NCBI RefSeq assembly: GCF_029323795.1
Contig: NZ_CP119758.1
Coordinates: 3,844,001-3,908,000, forward strand
From: Zobellia alginiliquefaciens
Lineage (GTDB): Bacteria > Bacteroidota > Bacteroidia > Flavobacteriales > Flavobacteriaceae
Length of the DNA: 64,000 bases
Direction: 5' to 3'
Made by a program: the position numbers and the translations under genes. Under the pieces are notes generated by a model that saw only the letters and a list, made by a program, of their open reading frames with translations, made no database searches and was not told the origin of the DNA. This document shows, piece by piece, positions 50,009 to 59,181 of this stretch; position 1 is the stretch's first letter, and every line of letters begins with the position of its first letter.

Positions 50009-50341
50009 TCACTTTTTTTCTTTGATTTTTAGGCTATCCTCATACTCTATTAGGTAAATTTCTTCATTCTTTTTTTTGAGAAAATACTGTTCTCTCGCAA
50101 ACTTTTCCAACTCCTCTGGATCGGATAATTTCTCTAGGATCTTCTTGTCATTAGCAATTTCATCCTTTAGGAATTCCTGTTGTTTCTCCAGTTTTTGGAT
50201 TTCTTTTTTGAGTTCTAGATGAATTAATAAGGAATTGGTGTCAAAAAATAACATCCATATAACAAATACGGTCAGCACCAACACGTACATATTGGTAAGT
50301 ATGCTAAACCATTTTTTCTTTTTCAAATCTTTGAATCCCAT
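50009..50341 (-). CDS. Septum formation initiator family protein (DivIC/FtsB-like)
   Basis: A 110-residue single-pass membrane protein. A short cytoplasmic N-terminus precedes a transmembrane helix (about 13-33, FSILTNMYVLVLTVFVIWMLFF). A leucine-zipper coiled coil follows (about 38-80, LELKKEIQKLEKQQEFLKDEIANDKKILEKL), then the FtsB-type EKFAREQYFLKKKNEEIYLIEYED. Such proteins link FtsL and FtsQ in the division machinery. It is four bases downstream of the uridine kinase gene on the same strand, so it is cotranscribed. Confidence 0.9.
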   Translation of the reverse strand: MGFKDLKKKKWFSILTNMYVLVLTVFVIWMLFFDTNSLLIHLELKKEIQKLEKQQEFLKDEIANDKKILEKLSDPEELEKFAREQYFLKKKNEEIYLIEYEDSLKIKEKK

Positions 50342-50345
50342 CTCT

Positions 50346-50954
50346 CTATACCAGTTTCTCGTTGATGATTGTTCTTACAATATCAACTGCCACTGTATTA
50401 TATTTATTGTTGGGAATGATAATATCTGCATATTCTTTAGTAGGTTCTATAAACTGAAGATGCATGGGTTTTATGTTAGACTGATATTTATCTAAGGTTT
50501 CATCTAGGTTCCAGCCTCTTTCGTTTACGTCTCTTTTTAACCTTCTAATCAATCTTTCATCAGAATCTGCATGAACAAATATTTTAATGTCCATCATTTT
50601 GCGAAGTAGGGAATTGGTCAGAATAAGAATACCTTCTACAATAAGCACTTTAGTGGGGTGAACAGGCACCGTTTTTCCCGTGCGGTTGCATTCTAAAAAA
50701 GAATATACCGGCTGTTTAATGGAATGTCCTGCTTTTAGAAGCTTCAAATGCTCTTCAAGTAAATCAAAATCAATGGATTTTGGATGGTCAAAATTTGTCT
50801 TTCTTCTTTCCTCCAATGGCATTTCGGAGAGGTCGTTATAGTAAGAATCTTGCGAGATAACTCCAACTTCACCTTCTGGTAGCGAGTCTATGATCTGATT
50901 TACAACTGTAGTTTTCCCACAACCTGTGCCTCCCGCTATTCCAATTATCAGCAT
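50346..50954 (-). CDS. udk: Uridine kinase
   Basis: A 202-residue enzyme that phosphorylates uridine and cytidine for pyrimidine salvage. The P-loop is GIAGGTGCGKTTVVNQI, followed by ISQDSYYNDLSEMPLEERRKTNFDHPKSIDFDLL and VEGILILTNSLLRKMMDIKIFVHADSDERLIRRLKRDVNERG. The ATG at 50954 (MLIIGIAGG) gives a normal length. A -7 box at 50972-50979 (TATTTTTG) precedes it by 18 bp, while an upstream in-frame codon would lie outside the transcript. It is divergent from the MFS gene at 51064, and the two -7 boxes face away from each other. Confidence 0.96.
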   Translation of the reverse strand: MLIIGIAGGTGCGKTTVVNQIIDSLPEGEVGVISQDSYYNDLSEMPLEERRKTNFDHPKSIDFDLLEEHLKLLKAGHSIKQPVYSFLECNRTGKTVPVHPTKVLIVEGILILTNSLLRKMMDIKIFVHADSDERLIRRLKRDVNERGWNLDETLDKYQSNIKPMHLQFIEPTKEYADIIIPNNKYNTVAVDIVRTIINEKLV

Positions 50955-50971
50955 GCTATTTAATTTTTTGT

Positions 50972-50979
50972 CAAAAATA
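50972..50979 (-). promoter_or_regulatory. -7 promoter element of udk
   Basis: Minus-strand TATTTTTG matches TAnnTTTG, 18 bp upstream of the udk ATG. Confidence 0.6.
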
Positions 50980-51051
50980 CATATTTGTGAAGCATTATTG
51001 GACTTATACCTAAAAGGAACTTTTAACAATGCCCTTTTCTACCTGAATATG

Positions 51052-51059
51052 TACTTTTG
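51052..51059 (+). promoter_or_regulatory. -7 promoter element immediately before the MFS gene
   Basis: TACTTTTG on the plus strand ends four bases before the ATG at 51064. The start point would be at or within the first codons, suggesting a leaderless mRNA. Confidence 0.55.
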
Positions 51060-51063
51060 TACC

Positions 51064-52287
51064 ATGCAAAATGACAACGTAAAACCCAATTTTGAATTCA
51101 TAGCCTTAATGGCTTCTCTTATGTCTATTGTGGCCTTGGCCATAGATGCGTTATTGCCTGCTTTGTCCAACATTGGGATTACCGTTAACAGCTTAGACCC
51201 AATAAAAAATCAGCTGTTAATCACCATGATTTTCCTAGGTCTTGGCGTGGGACAATTGTTTTTTGGACCCTTGTCCGATAGTTACGGCAGGAAGCCTGTA
51301 GTTTACATTGGTTTCTCGCTTTTTGCTGTTGCAAGCGTAATATGTGTATTAGCACCTACATTGGAAATAATGATTGTAGGTCGTATTCTACAAGGTATTG
51401 GCCTGTCAGCACCACGTACCATAGCTATTTCTATAATTAGGGATACCTATAAAGGCGATTATATGGCAAAAATTATGTCTTTTGTTACCGCGTTCTTTAT
51501 TTTGGTACCTGTAGTGGCTCCAGCCATTGGCAAGTGGATTATGGACGCTTTTGGATGGGAATATATATTTTACATCCAATTGTTTTTCAGTTTTATAGTG
51601 AGTATCTGGTTTTGGAAACGGCAACCGGAAACTTTAAAACCTCAATTTAAAATACCGTTCTCTGCTTCGGTTTTTATCAGTGGCTCAAAAGAGTTTTTTA
51701 GATATCGCGAAACCGTTGCTTTTACATTTGCATCTGGCTTTGTAACGGGTGCTTTTTTGGTGTACTTAAGTTCATCTCAGCATGTATTTGAGGATCAATA
51801 CGGTATGGTGGAAAACTTTCCCTACATATTTGCAGGTCTTGCTTGCTCCATTGGCCTTTCTACTTTTTTGAACGGTACGCTGGTAATACGCTTTGGTATG
51901 CGCCGTTTGGCGCTGACGGCTATGAGTGCATTTTGTATCATAGCAATGTCTTATGTGGTGATGTTTTGGGGTAGGCCCAACCCGGGTATGCCAGTGCTGG
52001 TTGCATTTTTATTCGCTCAATTCTTGTGTTTAGGTTTTTTATGGGGAAATTTTAGATCTATAGCTATGGAGCCTATTGGGCATATAGCAGGAATTGGAGC
52101 TGCTATAAATGGTTTTATTTCAACCCTTCTTTCCGTGCCTATAGCAAATTATATAGGCGGATATGTTCAGGATACGGTTTGGCCCATGTTTGCAGGTCTT
52201 ACTATTTGTGGTGTACTTTCTTTGGTGACCATATTATTGGGAACCAAAGGAAAGGTGCTTGCCACTGCTGAGCGAAGTAGTCTTTAA
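51064..52287 (+). CDS. Bcr/CflA-family MFS drug-resistance transporter
   Basis: A 407-residue protein with 12 transmembrane helices. The start FEFIALMASLMSIVALAIDALLPALSNIG (helix 1 with an acidic residue), the loop motif GPLSDSYGRKPVVYIG (motif A) and LQGIGLSAPRTIAISIIRDTY match the Bcr/CflA multidrug group. It probably exports toxic organic compounds by proton antiport; the substrates are unknown. The ATG at 51064 is chosen over a longer in-frame codon at 50926, because the -7 box at 51052-51059 would place transcription start near it and the extra residues overlap the udk promoter. It ends at the terminator 52305-52349. Confidence 0.92.
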   Translation: MQNDNVKPNFEFIALMASLMSIVALAIDALLPALSNIGITVNSLDPIKNQLLITMIFLGLGVGQLFFGPLSDSYGRKPVVYIGFSLFAVASVICVLAPTLEIMIVGRILQGIGLSAPRTIAISIIRDTYKGDYMAKIMSFVTAFFILVPVVAPAIGKWIMDAFGWEYIFYIQLFFSFIVSIWFWKRQPETLKPQFKIPFSASVFISGSKEFFRYRETVAFTFASGFVTGAFLVYLSSSQHVFEDQYGMVENFPYIFAGLACSIGLSTFLNGTLVIRFGMRRLALTAMSAFCIIAMSYVVMFWGRPNPGMPVLVAFLFAQFLCLGFLWGNFRSIAMEPIGHIAGIGAAINGFISTLLSVPIANYIGGYVQDTVWPMFAGLTICGVLSLVTILLGTKGKVLATAERSSL

Positions 52288-52304
52288 ATTTTTGAAAGTA
52301 AAAT

Positions 52305-52349
52305 AATTCGGGTAGAAGGGTATATTAAGTAGTCTCTTCTACCCGAATT
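52305..52349. terminator. Bidirectional terminator between the MFS gene and acs
   Basis: AATTCGGGTAGAAG pairs with CTTCTACCCGAATT (14 bp, perfect) around a 17-nt loop, midway between convergent genes, with AT-rich flanks on both sides. Confidence 0.88.
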
Positions 52350-52359
52350 TTATGTTGAT

Positions 52360-54267
52360 TTATATAGCATTTTCTATAATCTCTTCAACCACTTCTGGAT
52401 TTAGGAGCGTACTGGTATCTCCCAAATTGGAAGTGTCTTTTGAAGCTATTTTTCTAAGAATACGGCGCATAATCTTTCCGCTACGTGTTTTGGGCAATCC
52501 GGATACAAACTGAATTTTATCCAACTTGGCAATAGGGCCGATATGTTCTGTAATCTGCTGGTTAATTTCTCTTCGTACATTATCACGATCTCTAGTTTCC
52601 CCAAATTCTTTCAGAATAACATAACCGTATAATGCATTTCCTTTTACATCATGAGGGAAGCCAACAATAGCGCTTTCCGCAACCGCTGGATGTTCGTTGA
52701 TCGCGTCCTCAATTGGCGCTGTTCCTAGGTTGTGCCCTGAAACAATAATAACATCATCTACCCGTCCCGTAATTCTGTAGTAGCCAACAGCGTCGCGTAA
52801 TGCACCATCTCCTGTAAAATACATGTCTTTATAGGCGGAAAAATAAGTGTCTCTGTACCTGTCGTGATTTCCCCAAATAGTTCTCGCGATAGAAGGCCAT
52901 GGGAATTTAATACATAACCTTCCCGATACCTGATTGCCTTTTATTTCTTTCCCTTCTTCATCCATTAATGCGGGCTGTATACCAATAAACGGTAAAGTGG
53001 CATAGGTTGGCGTAGTGGGTGTAACATAAGGAATAGGGGTGATCATAATACCGCCTGTCTCGGTTTGCCACCAAGTATCTACAATTGGGCTATTGGTTTT
53101 TCCAACGTTGTTGTTGTACCAGTGCCATGCCTCTTCGTTGATAGGTTCACCTACGGAGCCTAATACCTTTAATGAGGAAAGATCATGTTTGTCTATAAAT
53201 TCAAGGTTTTCTTTGGCTAACGCTCTAATGGCGGTCGGAGCCGTGTAAAATTGGTTCACCTTGTGCTTTTCTACAACTTCCCAAAAACGTCCATAATCTG
53301 GGTAGGAGGGAACACCTTCAAACATAACCGTAGTAGCACCATTAGCTAACGGACCATATACAATATACGAGTGTCCTGTTATCCATCCAATATCCGCGGT
53401 ACACCAGTATACATCTTCCTCTCTGTATTGAAATACATTTTTAAAAGTATATGCCGAATAGACCATGTAGCCCGCTGTAGTGTGTACCATTCCCTTAGGT
53501 TTTCCTGTAGATCCAGAGGTGTATAGTATGAACAATGGGTCTTCCGCATTCATAATTTCCGCAACGCAATCGGCGTAGGCTTCGTCAAGCAATGGCTGTA
53601 ACCATTTATCTCTACCTTCTTCCATAGGTATATCAGTGTTGATGCGTTTTGCAACTAACACATTTTTAACTCCTGGGCAATCTTCTAAAGCTTTGTCTAC
53701 AATGCTTTTTAAGTCGATTGTTTTTGAACCCCGATAAGAACCATCCGATGTTAGTACAATCTTACAATCGGAGTCGTTGATCCGCGTGGAAAGTGCATTG
53801 GATGAAAACCCTGCAAAAACAACGGAATGAATGGCTCCAATTCTTGCACAGGCCAAAAGGGAAACAGCAAGTTCAGGTATCATCGGTAGATAGATACAAA
53901 CTCGATCACCTTTTTGAACCCCGTGGTCTTTTAAGACGTTTGCCATGCGGCATACTCTCTCGTGCAAGTCTCTGTAGGTAATATGTTGCGCTTCCTCATT
54001 AGGGTCGTTCGGTTCAAAAAGTAGGGCCGTTTTTTCTCCCCGTGTGGGCAAATGTCTATCAATGCAATTTTCGGTAATATTGAGTTTCGCCCCTTCAAAC
54101 CATTTAATTTCAGGCTTAGTAAAATCCCAACTTAAAACATTGTCCCATTTTTTACGCCAAACAAAATGTTCTTCCGCAATCTCTTCCCAAAAGGCCTCAG
54201 GATTTCTAACGGATTTTCTATATACTTGGTAGTATTCTTCTAAATGTTTAATGTGGTAATTACTCAT
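52360..54267 (-). CDS. acs: Acetyl-CoA synthetase (acetate-CoA ligase)
   Basis: A 635-residue AMP-forming enzyme converting acetate, ATP and CoA to acetyl-CoA. Motifs are the start EYYQVYRKSVRNPEAFWEEIAEEHFVWRKKWDNVLSWDF, the P-loop-like YTSGSTGKPKGMVHTTAGY, WWQTETGG and the C-terminal acetylation-site region GLPKTRSGKIMRRILRK with the catalytic Lys. Length is normal (about 650). It lies 109 bp downstream of the symporter gene and is probably cotranscribed with it and DUF4212. This forms an acetate uptake and activation module. Confidence 0.96.
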   Translation of the reverse strand: MSNYHIKHLEEYYQVYRKSVRNPEAFWEEIAEEHFVWRKKWDNVLSWDFTKPEIKWFEGAKLNITENCIDRHLPTRGEKTALLFEPNDPNEEAQHITYRDLHERVCRMANVLKDHGVQKGDRVCIYLPMIPELAVSLLACARIGAIHSVVFAGFSSNALSTRINDSDCKIVLTSDGSYRGSKTIDLKSIVDKALEDCPGVKNVLVAKRINTDIPMEEGRDKWLQPLLDEAYADCVAEIMNAEDPLFILYTSGSTGKPKGMVHTTAGYMVYSAYTFKNVFQYREEDVYWCTADIGWITGHSYIVYGPLANGATTVMFEGVPSYPDYGRFWEVVEKHKVNQFYTAPTAIRALAKENLEFIDKHDLSSLKVLGSVGEPINEEAWHWYNNNVGKTNSPIVDTWWQTETGGIMITPIPYVTPTTPTYATLPFIGIQPALMDEEGKEIKGNQVSGRLCIKFPWPSIARTIWGNHDRYRDTYFSAYKDMYFTGDGALRDAVGYYRITGRVDDVIIVSGHNLGTAPIEDAINEHPAVAESAIVGFPHDVKGNALYGYVILKEFGETRDRDNVRREINQQITEHIGPIAKLDKIQFVSGLPKTRSGKIMRRILRKIASKDTSNLGDTSTLLNPEVVEEIIENAI

Positions 54268-54376
54268 TCTGCCTTGATTGTTTTAATTATATGGTTAATA
54301 TCCAAAAAAAATCATTTACCACTTATCTTTAAGATCTAATGGTAATTTTTAAAGGATACCTAAAATTACATAAAAT

Positions 54377-56089
54377 TTAGTGGATTGTTGCTTCTTTTGC
54401 ACCTGTAGGAATGCGAATATCTTCAACTATTTCCTGTACTTCTTTTGGCGGTTCTGGAGTGAATTTCATGATGACGATGGAAACAATAAAATTCACGAAC
54501 ATGGCAACACTTCCAAAACCCTCTGGTGATATGCCAAACCACCAATCTTTTTCTAGATCGGCTACAGCTTCCTTTCCTCCATCAAATAGGCCAAACTTGA
54601 ACTTTAGCATATAGAACAACATTAAGGAAATACCAATGACCATGCCTGCAATAGCCCCTTCTTTATTCATTTTCTTATAAAAAATCCCCAATACAATTGC
54701 GGGAAAGAAAGAAGCCGCTGCGAGACCAAAAGCTAGGGCAACCACTGCTGCTACAAACCCAGGAGGGTTGATGCCAAAATAGCCGGCAACTACAACTGCT
54801 ACGGTAGCAGCGCCACGAGCAGCCCAAAGTTCTCCTTTTTCCGTAATACTAGGTGCTATTATTTTTTTGATCAAGTCATGTGAAACCGATGCGGAAATCA
54901 CTAGAAGTAGTCCTGCAGCAGTGGATAGGGCCGCAGCCAAACTTCCGGCTGCTACAAGGGCGATTACCCACGCAGGCAAATCTGCAATTTCCGGGTTTGC
55001 CAGAACCATAATGTCTGGGTCCACAATGAGTTCATTTTTTGCTTTATCGGCTACATATTGAATCTTTCCATCTCCATTTTTATCGGTAAAATTTAACAGC
55101 CCTGTGGTTTCCCAGTTTGTGATCCATTCAGGCATTTTGGCGTATTCTTGATTGCTGACCGTTTTAATCATATTGGTTCTAGCAAATACGGCCACAGCCG
55201 GTGCCGTGGTGTAAAGAATAGCTATTAACAGCAGGGCGAGCCCAGCGGATTTTCGGGCATCCTTCACGCGCTTTACAGTAAAAAAACGAACGATTACATG
55301 AGGTAATCCTGCCGTACCCACCATTAAGGCCAGCGTAATCATAAAAATATCTATTGTGGATTTTTTTCCTTCGGTGTATTCAGCAAAACCCAGTTCGGTG
55401 GAAAGGCCGTTTAGTTTATCCAGTAAATACATACCGGAGCCATCGTTCAATTTAGCGCCCATGCCCAATTGTGGAATAGGGTTTCCGGTCATTTGAATGG
55501 ATATAAAAATAGCTGGAACCATAAAGGCGAATATTAAAACACAGTATTGGGCTACTTGCGTATAGGTGATACCTTTCATTCCGCCTAAAACAGCATAAAA
55601 CAGCACGATAACCATTCCTATGATTACTCCTGTATTGATGTCTACTTCAAGAAACCTAGAAAATACAACCCCAACGCCCCGCATTTGTCCGGCTACATAG
55701 GTAAACGAAACAATTAAGGCACAGATAACCGCAACGATTCTTGCAGTCTTTGAGTAATAGCGGTCACCGATAAAATCCGGTACCGTAAATTTCCCGAATT
55801 TTCGGAGGTAGGGGGCTAAGAGTAGTGCTAGCAGTACATAGCCACCGGTCCACCCCATTAAATATACGGACCCATCATAACCTGCAAAGGAAATAATGCC
55901 GGCCATGGAGATAAATGATGCGGCGGACATCCAATCTGCGGCTGTAGCCATACCATTGGCCAAAGGGGATACTCCACCACCGGCAACATAAAATTCTTTT
56001 GTTGATCCGGCTCTAGACCAAATGGCAATGCCTATATACAGGGTAAATGTGAGTCCTACTAAAAGGTACGTCCAGGTTTGAACTGTCAT
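54377..56089 (-). CDS. actP: Cation/acetate symporter (SSS family, ActP-like)
   Basis: A 570-residue sodium:solute symporter with about 13 transmembrane helices. Family segments are STKEFYVAGGGVSPLANGMATAADWMSAASFISMAGIISFAGYDG near the N-terminus, GGMKGITYTQVAQYCVLIFAFMVPAIF, and AAALSTAAGLLLVISASVSHDL. A periplasmic or cytoplasmic insertion at about 320-360 contains DKNGDGKIQ, an EF-hand-like calcium-loop motif (336-344). It belongs to the group encoded with a small DUF4212 subunit. Substrate acetate is inferred from the neighbouring acs; other short monocarboxylates are possible. It starts 23 bp after the DUF4212 gene. Confidence 0.92.
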   Translation of the reverse strand: MTVQTWTYLLVGLTFTLYIGIAIWSRAGSTKEFYVAGGGVSPLANGMATAADWMSAASFISMAGIISFAGYDGSVYLMGWTGGYVLLALLLAPYLRKFGKFTVPDFIGDRYYSKTARIVAVICALIVSFTYVAGQMRGVGVVFSRFLEVDINTGVIIGMVIVLFYAVLGGMKGITYTQVAQYCVLIFAFMVPAIFISIQMTGNPIPQLGMGAKLNDGSGMYLLDKLNGLSTELGFAEYTEGKKSTIDIFMITLALMVGTAGLPHVIVRFFTVKRVKDARKSAGLALLLIAILYTTAPAVAVFARTNMIKTVSNQEYAKMPEWITNWETTGLLNFTDKNGDGKIQYVADKAKNELIVDPDIMVLANPEIADLPAWVIALVAAGSLAAALSTAAGLLLVISASVSHDLIKKIIAPSITEKGELWAARGAATVAVVVAGYFGINPPGFVAAVVALAFGLAAASFFPAIVLGIFYKKMNKEGAIAGMVIGISLMLFYMLKFKFGLFDGGKEAVADLEKDWWFGISPEGFGSVAMFVNFIVSIVIMKFTPEPPKEVQEIVEDIRIPTGAKEATIH

Positions 56090-56112
56090 AATCGGGTTGG
56101 TTAGGTTGCTAT

Positions 56113-56373
56113 TTATTCGTTGAATCCATATTTTTTATCCAATTTGTTCATGAGCCGTACATAGACAAAAATGAGGATGACAAAAACATAGATAGAACCT
56201 TGTTGAGCAAACCAGAAACCTAGTTCAAATCCGCCAATTTTTATTTCATTTAAAGATTCTTTGAACAAGATGCCCGCACCGTAAGAAACCGCAAACCAAA
56301 TGGCCAGTAAAATAAATAGATATTTTATATTTTCTTTCCAGTAGGCAGATGCGTGTTCTTGTTTTTCAGACAT
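56113..56373 (-). CDS. DUF4212 small subunit of an acetate symporter
   Basis: An 86-residue protein with two transmembrane helices (about 15-35 and 55-75). The sequence YWKENIKYLFILLAIWFAVSYGAGILFKESLNEIKIGGFELGFWFAQQGSIYVFVILIFVYVRLMNKLDKKYG matches DUF4212, a small protein regularly encoded before SSS-family symporters. It probably forms an accessory subunit of the transporter encoded 23 bp downstream. No catalytic motif is present. It is first gene of the DUF4212-actP-acs run, and no convincing TAnnTTTG box was found in the upstream 153 bp. Confidence 0.92.
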   Translation of the reverse strand: MSEKQEHASAYWKENIKYLFILLAIWFAVSYGAGILFKESLNEIKIGGFELGFWFAQQGSIYVFVILIFVYVRLMNKLDKKYGFNE

Positions 56374-56526
56374 TTTTAGGAATTTAGATTGTGATGTTGA
56401 AAATAATGATTTTTACTCGATAAATAGAGATTAAATACTCCTAGGCTTTCCTAGAATTCAAATTGTATCATTTTAATGCCTCATGGTCTTGTCCTGAAGT
56501 ACTTCACTCAAATAAAGCAGGGGTTT

Positions 56527-57603
56527 TTAGCTGGGCAAAAAAAGAACGCCACAAGAGGAGTCTCTTTTTGCTCCGGTAACTGAACTTAAAACATTTATCT
56601 TTTTTTCTATTCTCAGAACACCCATTAGAGCAAAGACCAAAGCCTCTTTGAACTCGATCAACTGTTTAGAGGGAACAACTACTTTTGCCGAATCACCTAA
56701 TTTTTGCTGAAGTGTTTCTACAAGAAAGTCATTTAATGCACCTCCGCCGGTAACGAACAGTGTACTTCCGGTTTTTTTCTTATTTGCTTTTATTTGAATA
56801 GCCACCTGCTCACAGATGTGATGGACTCCCGTGCACAATAGGTTTTCCATGCTGTCTTCTGTACTCTCAACGATGGGAACAACCTCTTCTATAAACCATT
56901 CATACCCTATCGATTTTGGAAAAGGAAGCTTATAAAACTCAAGTGCATTTAGCTTTTGGAGCATTACGGTATTTATTTTGCCGTTTTTTGCAAGATTTCC
57001 GCCCGCATCATAATCCAAGTCGTTTTTTCGGGTAATGTAATTTAAAATCATGTTGGCGAGACCAATATCATAGGCAACCCGACTCCCGTTATGCTCAAAG
57101 GAGATATTACTTATGCCTCCTAAATTTAAACAGAAATCATATTTGTTGAAAAACAGTCGGTCTCCAATGGGGACAAGAGGTGCTCCTTGACCACCCAGGG
57201 CAACATCATTCGTACGAAAATCAGATACTACTTTTTGCTTGCTTGCATTGGCTAAATGTTGCCCACTACCAATCTGATAGGTAAGTCCGTTTTCTGGTTG
57301 GTGGTGCGTTGTATGACCATGACTAGCTATGTAGTCTACCTCTAGGCCATTATCTTCAATAAATAAGTTACATTGCTCACCCAGCCAGGTGCCGTATGTA
57401 TTATTTAGTTTTAAAAGTGAGTCTGCGGGCAAAAGAATGGCGTCTTTTAATTGGCTTTGCATTTCAGCGGAGTATGAAACACTTTTGGTTTTTTTAATAC
57501 CAAATTGCCAGGTATGCCCTTCCTGCCAAATAGTGCAATAGGCCAGGTCCAACCCATCTAATGAGGTGCCGGACATAAGCCCTAAAATTTTATATGTTGT
57601 CAT
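56527..57603 (-). CDS. anmK: Anhydro-N-acetylmuramic acid kinase
   Basis: A 358-residue ATP-dependent kinase that opens 1,6-anhydro-MurNAc and phosphorylates it to MurNAc-6-phosphate in peptidoglycan recycling. The start LGLMSGTSLDGLDLAYC is the family signature; other matching segments are FRTNDVALGGQGAPLVPIGDRLFF, LNLGGISNISF, YDIGLANMILNYI, DAGGNLAKNGKI and LFVTGGGALNDFLVETL. Length is as in E. coli AnmK (369). Three bases separate it from nagZ upstream, and the gene is the last of the AmpG-NagZ-AnmK run. Its product is the substrate of MurQ, encoded divergently at 63511. Confidence 0.95.
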   Translation of the reverse strand: MTTYKILGLMSGTSLDGLDLAYCTIWQEGHTWQFGIKKTKSVSYSAEMQSQLKDAILLPADSLLKLNNTYGTWLGEQCNLFIEDNGLEVDYIASHGHTTHHQPENGLTYQIGSGQHLANASKQKVVSDFRTNDVALGGQGAPLVPIGDRLFFNKYDFCLNLGGISNISFEHNGSRVAYDIGLANMILNYITRKNDLDYDAGGNLAKNGKINTVMLQKLNALEFYKLPFPKSIGYEWFIEEVVPIVESTEDSMENLLCTGVHHICEQVAIQIKANKKKTGSTLFVTGGGALNDFLVETLQQKLGDSAKVVVPSKQLIEFKEALVFALMGVLRIEKKINVLSSVTGAKRDSSCGVLFLPS

Positions 57604-57606
57604 AGT

Positions 57607-59181
57607 TTAAATGGTTACGGGTAGTTTTCCTTGTACTTCTAAATTACCTAAAAAATGATTTGCTGCGACTTCTTGAAACGATATTAAATTTTGATATGCG
57701 ATAACCACTGCCTTAGCATTTTCAACATTGATATGGTTTAGTACATAGGGATTTCCAAATAGGTAAAGAATCACATTTTTTTTAGCTATAATTTCATTGA
57801 TGAAAGCCAGTTCGTCTTGAGTAAAACCGAAGTTGTTAGTAGGTTTTATTTGAGGTGGAAAAATCGCTAAAAGAAAATTTTTGTCACTTTCCTCAGTAAG
57901 GGTTTTATCTGATACTACGTTGAATTTTTTGTGTTTTTTAATCGAGTTAAAAAACCGATTTTCATGATACAACGGTAGTTGTACACCTGTAAATGCTCCT
58001 GTATTAAATTCGGTAATTACCTCATTTGTGCCTTGGTATAGTGTAATACTTTGCTGGGCTATTTCTGTGTTTAATACATCAGGATTTGTTAAGGTGGTAC
58101 TTGAAATTTTTGTGGACGCAATCGCTTTTTCTTTTAATCTCCAAAAACGATTAAAACTCTCTTGTATCTGTGTTTCGGAACTATTTTTCAAGATGGTATC
58201 TATGCCTTCTTTAACATGTTCAGCAAAACAAAGCACATCATTTCCAGCATCAAAAGCAAGCCATTCCAACTCTCCTTTTGTTGGAAAGTTTTTTGAAACT
58301 GCATGCATGTTCAGTGCATCGGAAATAACCACTCCCTTATATCCCATTTCTGTTCTAAGAACTCCTTTTATAATATCTTTTGATATGCTCGAAGGTGTAT
58401 CCGTTTCGTTTGCTAGAGCAGGAACGGATAAATGTCCCGCCATAACGGAATCTACACCTTCTAAAATTAGTTGTTGAAATGGATATAGTTCATTATTGGT
58501 CAACTCTTCTTTGGTCTTGTTTATTAGGGGCAGTCCCAAATGTGAATCTGTTGCCGTATCTCCATGACCGGGAAAATGCTTAATACTTGTTAATATTCCC
58601 TCAGAGCGGGTGCCATGGATGTAGGCCATGGCTTTTTGAGCAACTTTTACTCTGTCCTCTCCAAAAGAACGATAGCCAATAACGGGGTTATTTGGGTTAT
58701 TATTGATGTCTACACAAGGTGAAAGATTCCAATGAATTCCAGCAGCTTTGCAGTCTTTTGCAATACTTTTTCCTACTTCATAAATCAAATCATTGTGTGC
58801 ATCCGGTAGTGCTCCTAGTGTAATGGCATATGGATATTGAGGTGTTTTTTCAATACGCATGGCCAGTCCCCATTCCGCATCAATCGCAATGAGTAATGGA
58901 TATTTAGCTGCTTTTTGATAACGGGCGATTAGATTTTGTAATGTTTCAAAACTCTTTGCGTTAGAAACCACTTTTTTCTTTCCTTCAAAATTAGTCGCCG
59001 CACTGGCCCTACTATGGAAAAAGCACAAAGAGCCAATATGGTGTTCTTTGATCAGTTTTTCCAATTGCTGAATTTCTTCTTCAGTGTCATTGATGAACGC
59101 GGCAGGCATGAAGAGTTGCCCTACTTTTTCGGCTAAGCTTAATGTTTGCTCGGCTTGGGTATATGGTGCTATCTTAGGCAT
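57607..59181 (-). CDS. nagZ: Family GH3 beta-N-acetylhexosaminidase (NagZ-like)
   Basis: A 524-residue glycosidase removing GlcNAc from imported GlcNAc-anhMurNAc peptides. The NagZ signature is KHFPGHGDTATDSHLGLP (residues 201-218), with the catalytic Asp-His pair D212 and H214. The nucleophile is Asp288 in GVVISDALNMHAV. Residues 1-350 form the GH3 barrel, and a C-terminal domain of about 170 residues (ITEFNTGAFTGVQLPLYHENRFF onward) is extra compared with E. coli NagZ (341). There is no signal peptide, so it works in the cytoplasm, consistent with AmpG-type import. It overlaps the transporter gene by eight bases. Confidence 0.93.
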   Translation of the reverse strand: MPKIAPYTQAEQTLSLAEKVGQLFMPAAFINDTEEEIQQLEKLIKEHHIGSLCFFHSRASAATNFEGKKKVVSNAKSFETLQNLIARYQKAAKYPLLIAIDAEWGLAMRIEKTPQYPYAITLGALPDAHNDLIYEVGKSIAKDCKAAGIHWNLSPCVDINNNPNNPVIGYRSFGEDRVKVAQKAMAYIHGTRSEGILTSIKHFPGHGDTATDSHLGLPLINKTKEELTNNELYPFQQLILEGVDSVMAGHLSVPALANETDTPSSISKDIIKGVLRTEMGYKGVVISDALNMHAVSKNFPTKGELEWLAFDAGNDVLCFAEHVKEGIDTILKNSSETQIQESFNRFWRLKEKAIASTKISSTTLTNPDVLNTEIAQQSITLYQGTNEVITEFNTGAFTGVQLPLYHENRFFNSIKKHKKFNVVSDKTLTEESDKNFLLAIFPPQIKPTNNFGFTQDELAFINEIIAKKNVILYLFGNPYVLNHINVENAKAVVIAYQNLISFQEVAANHFLGNLEVQGKLPVTI

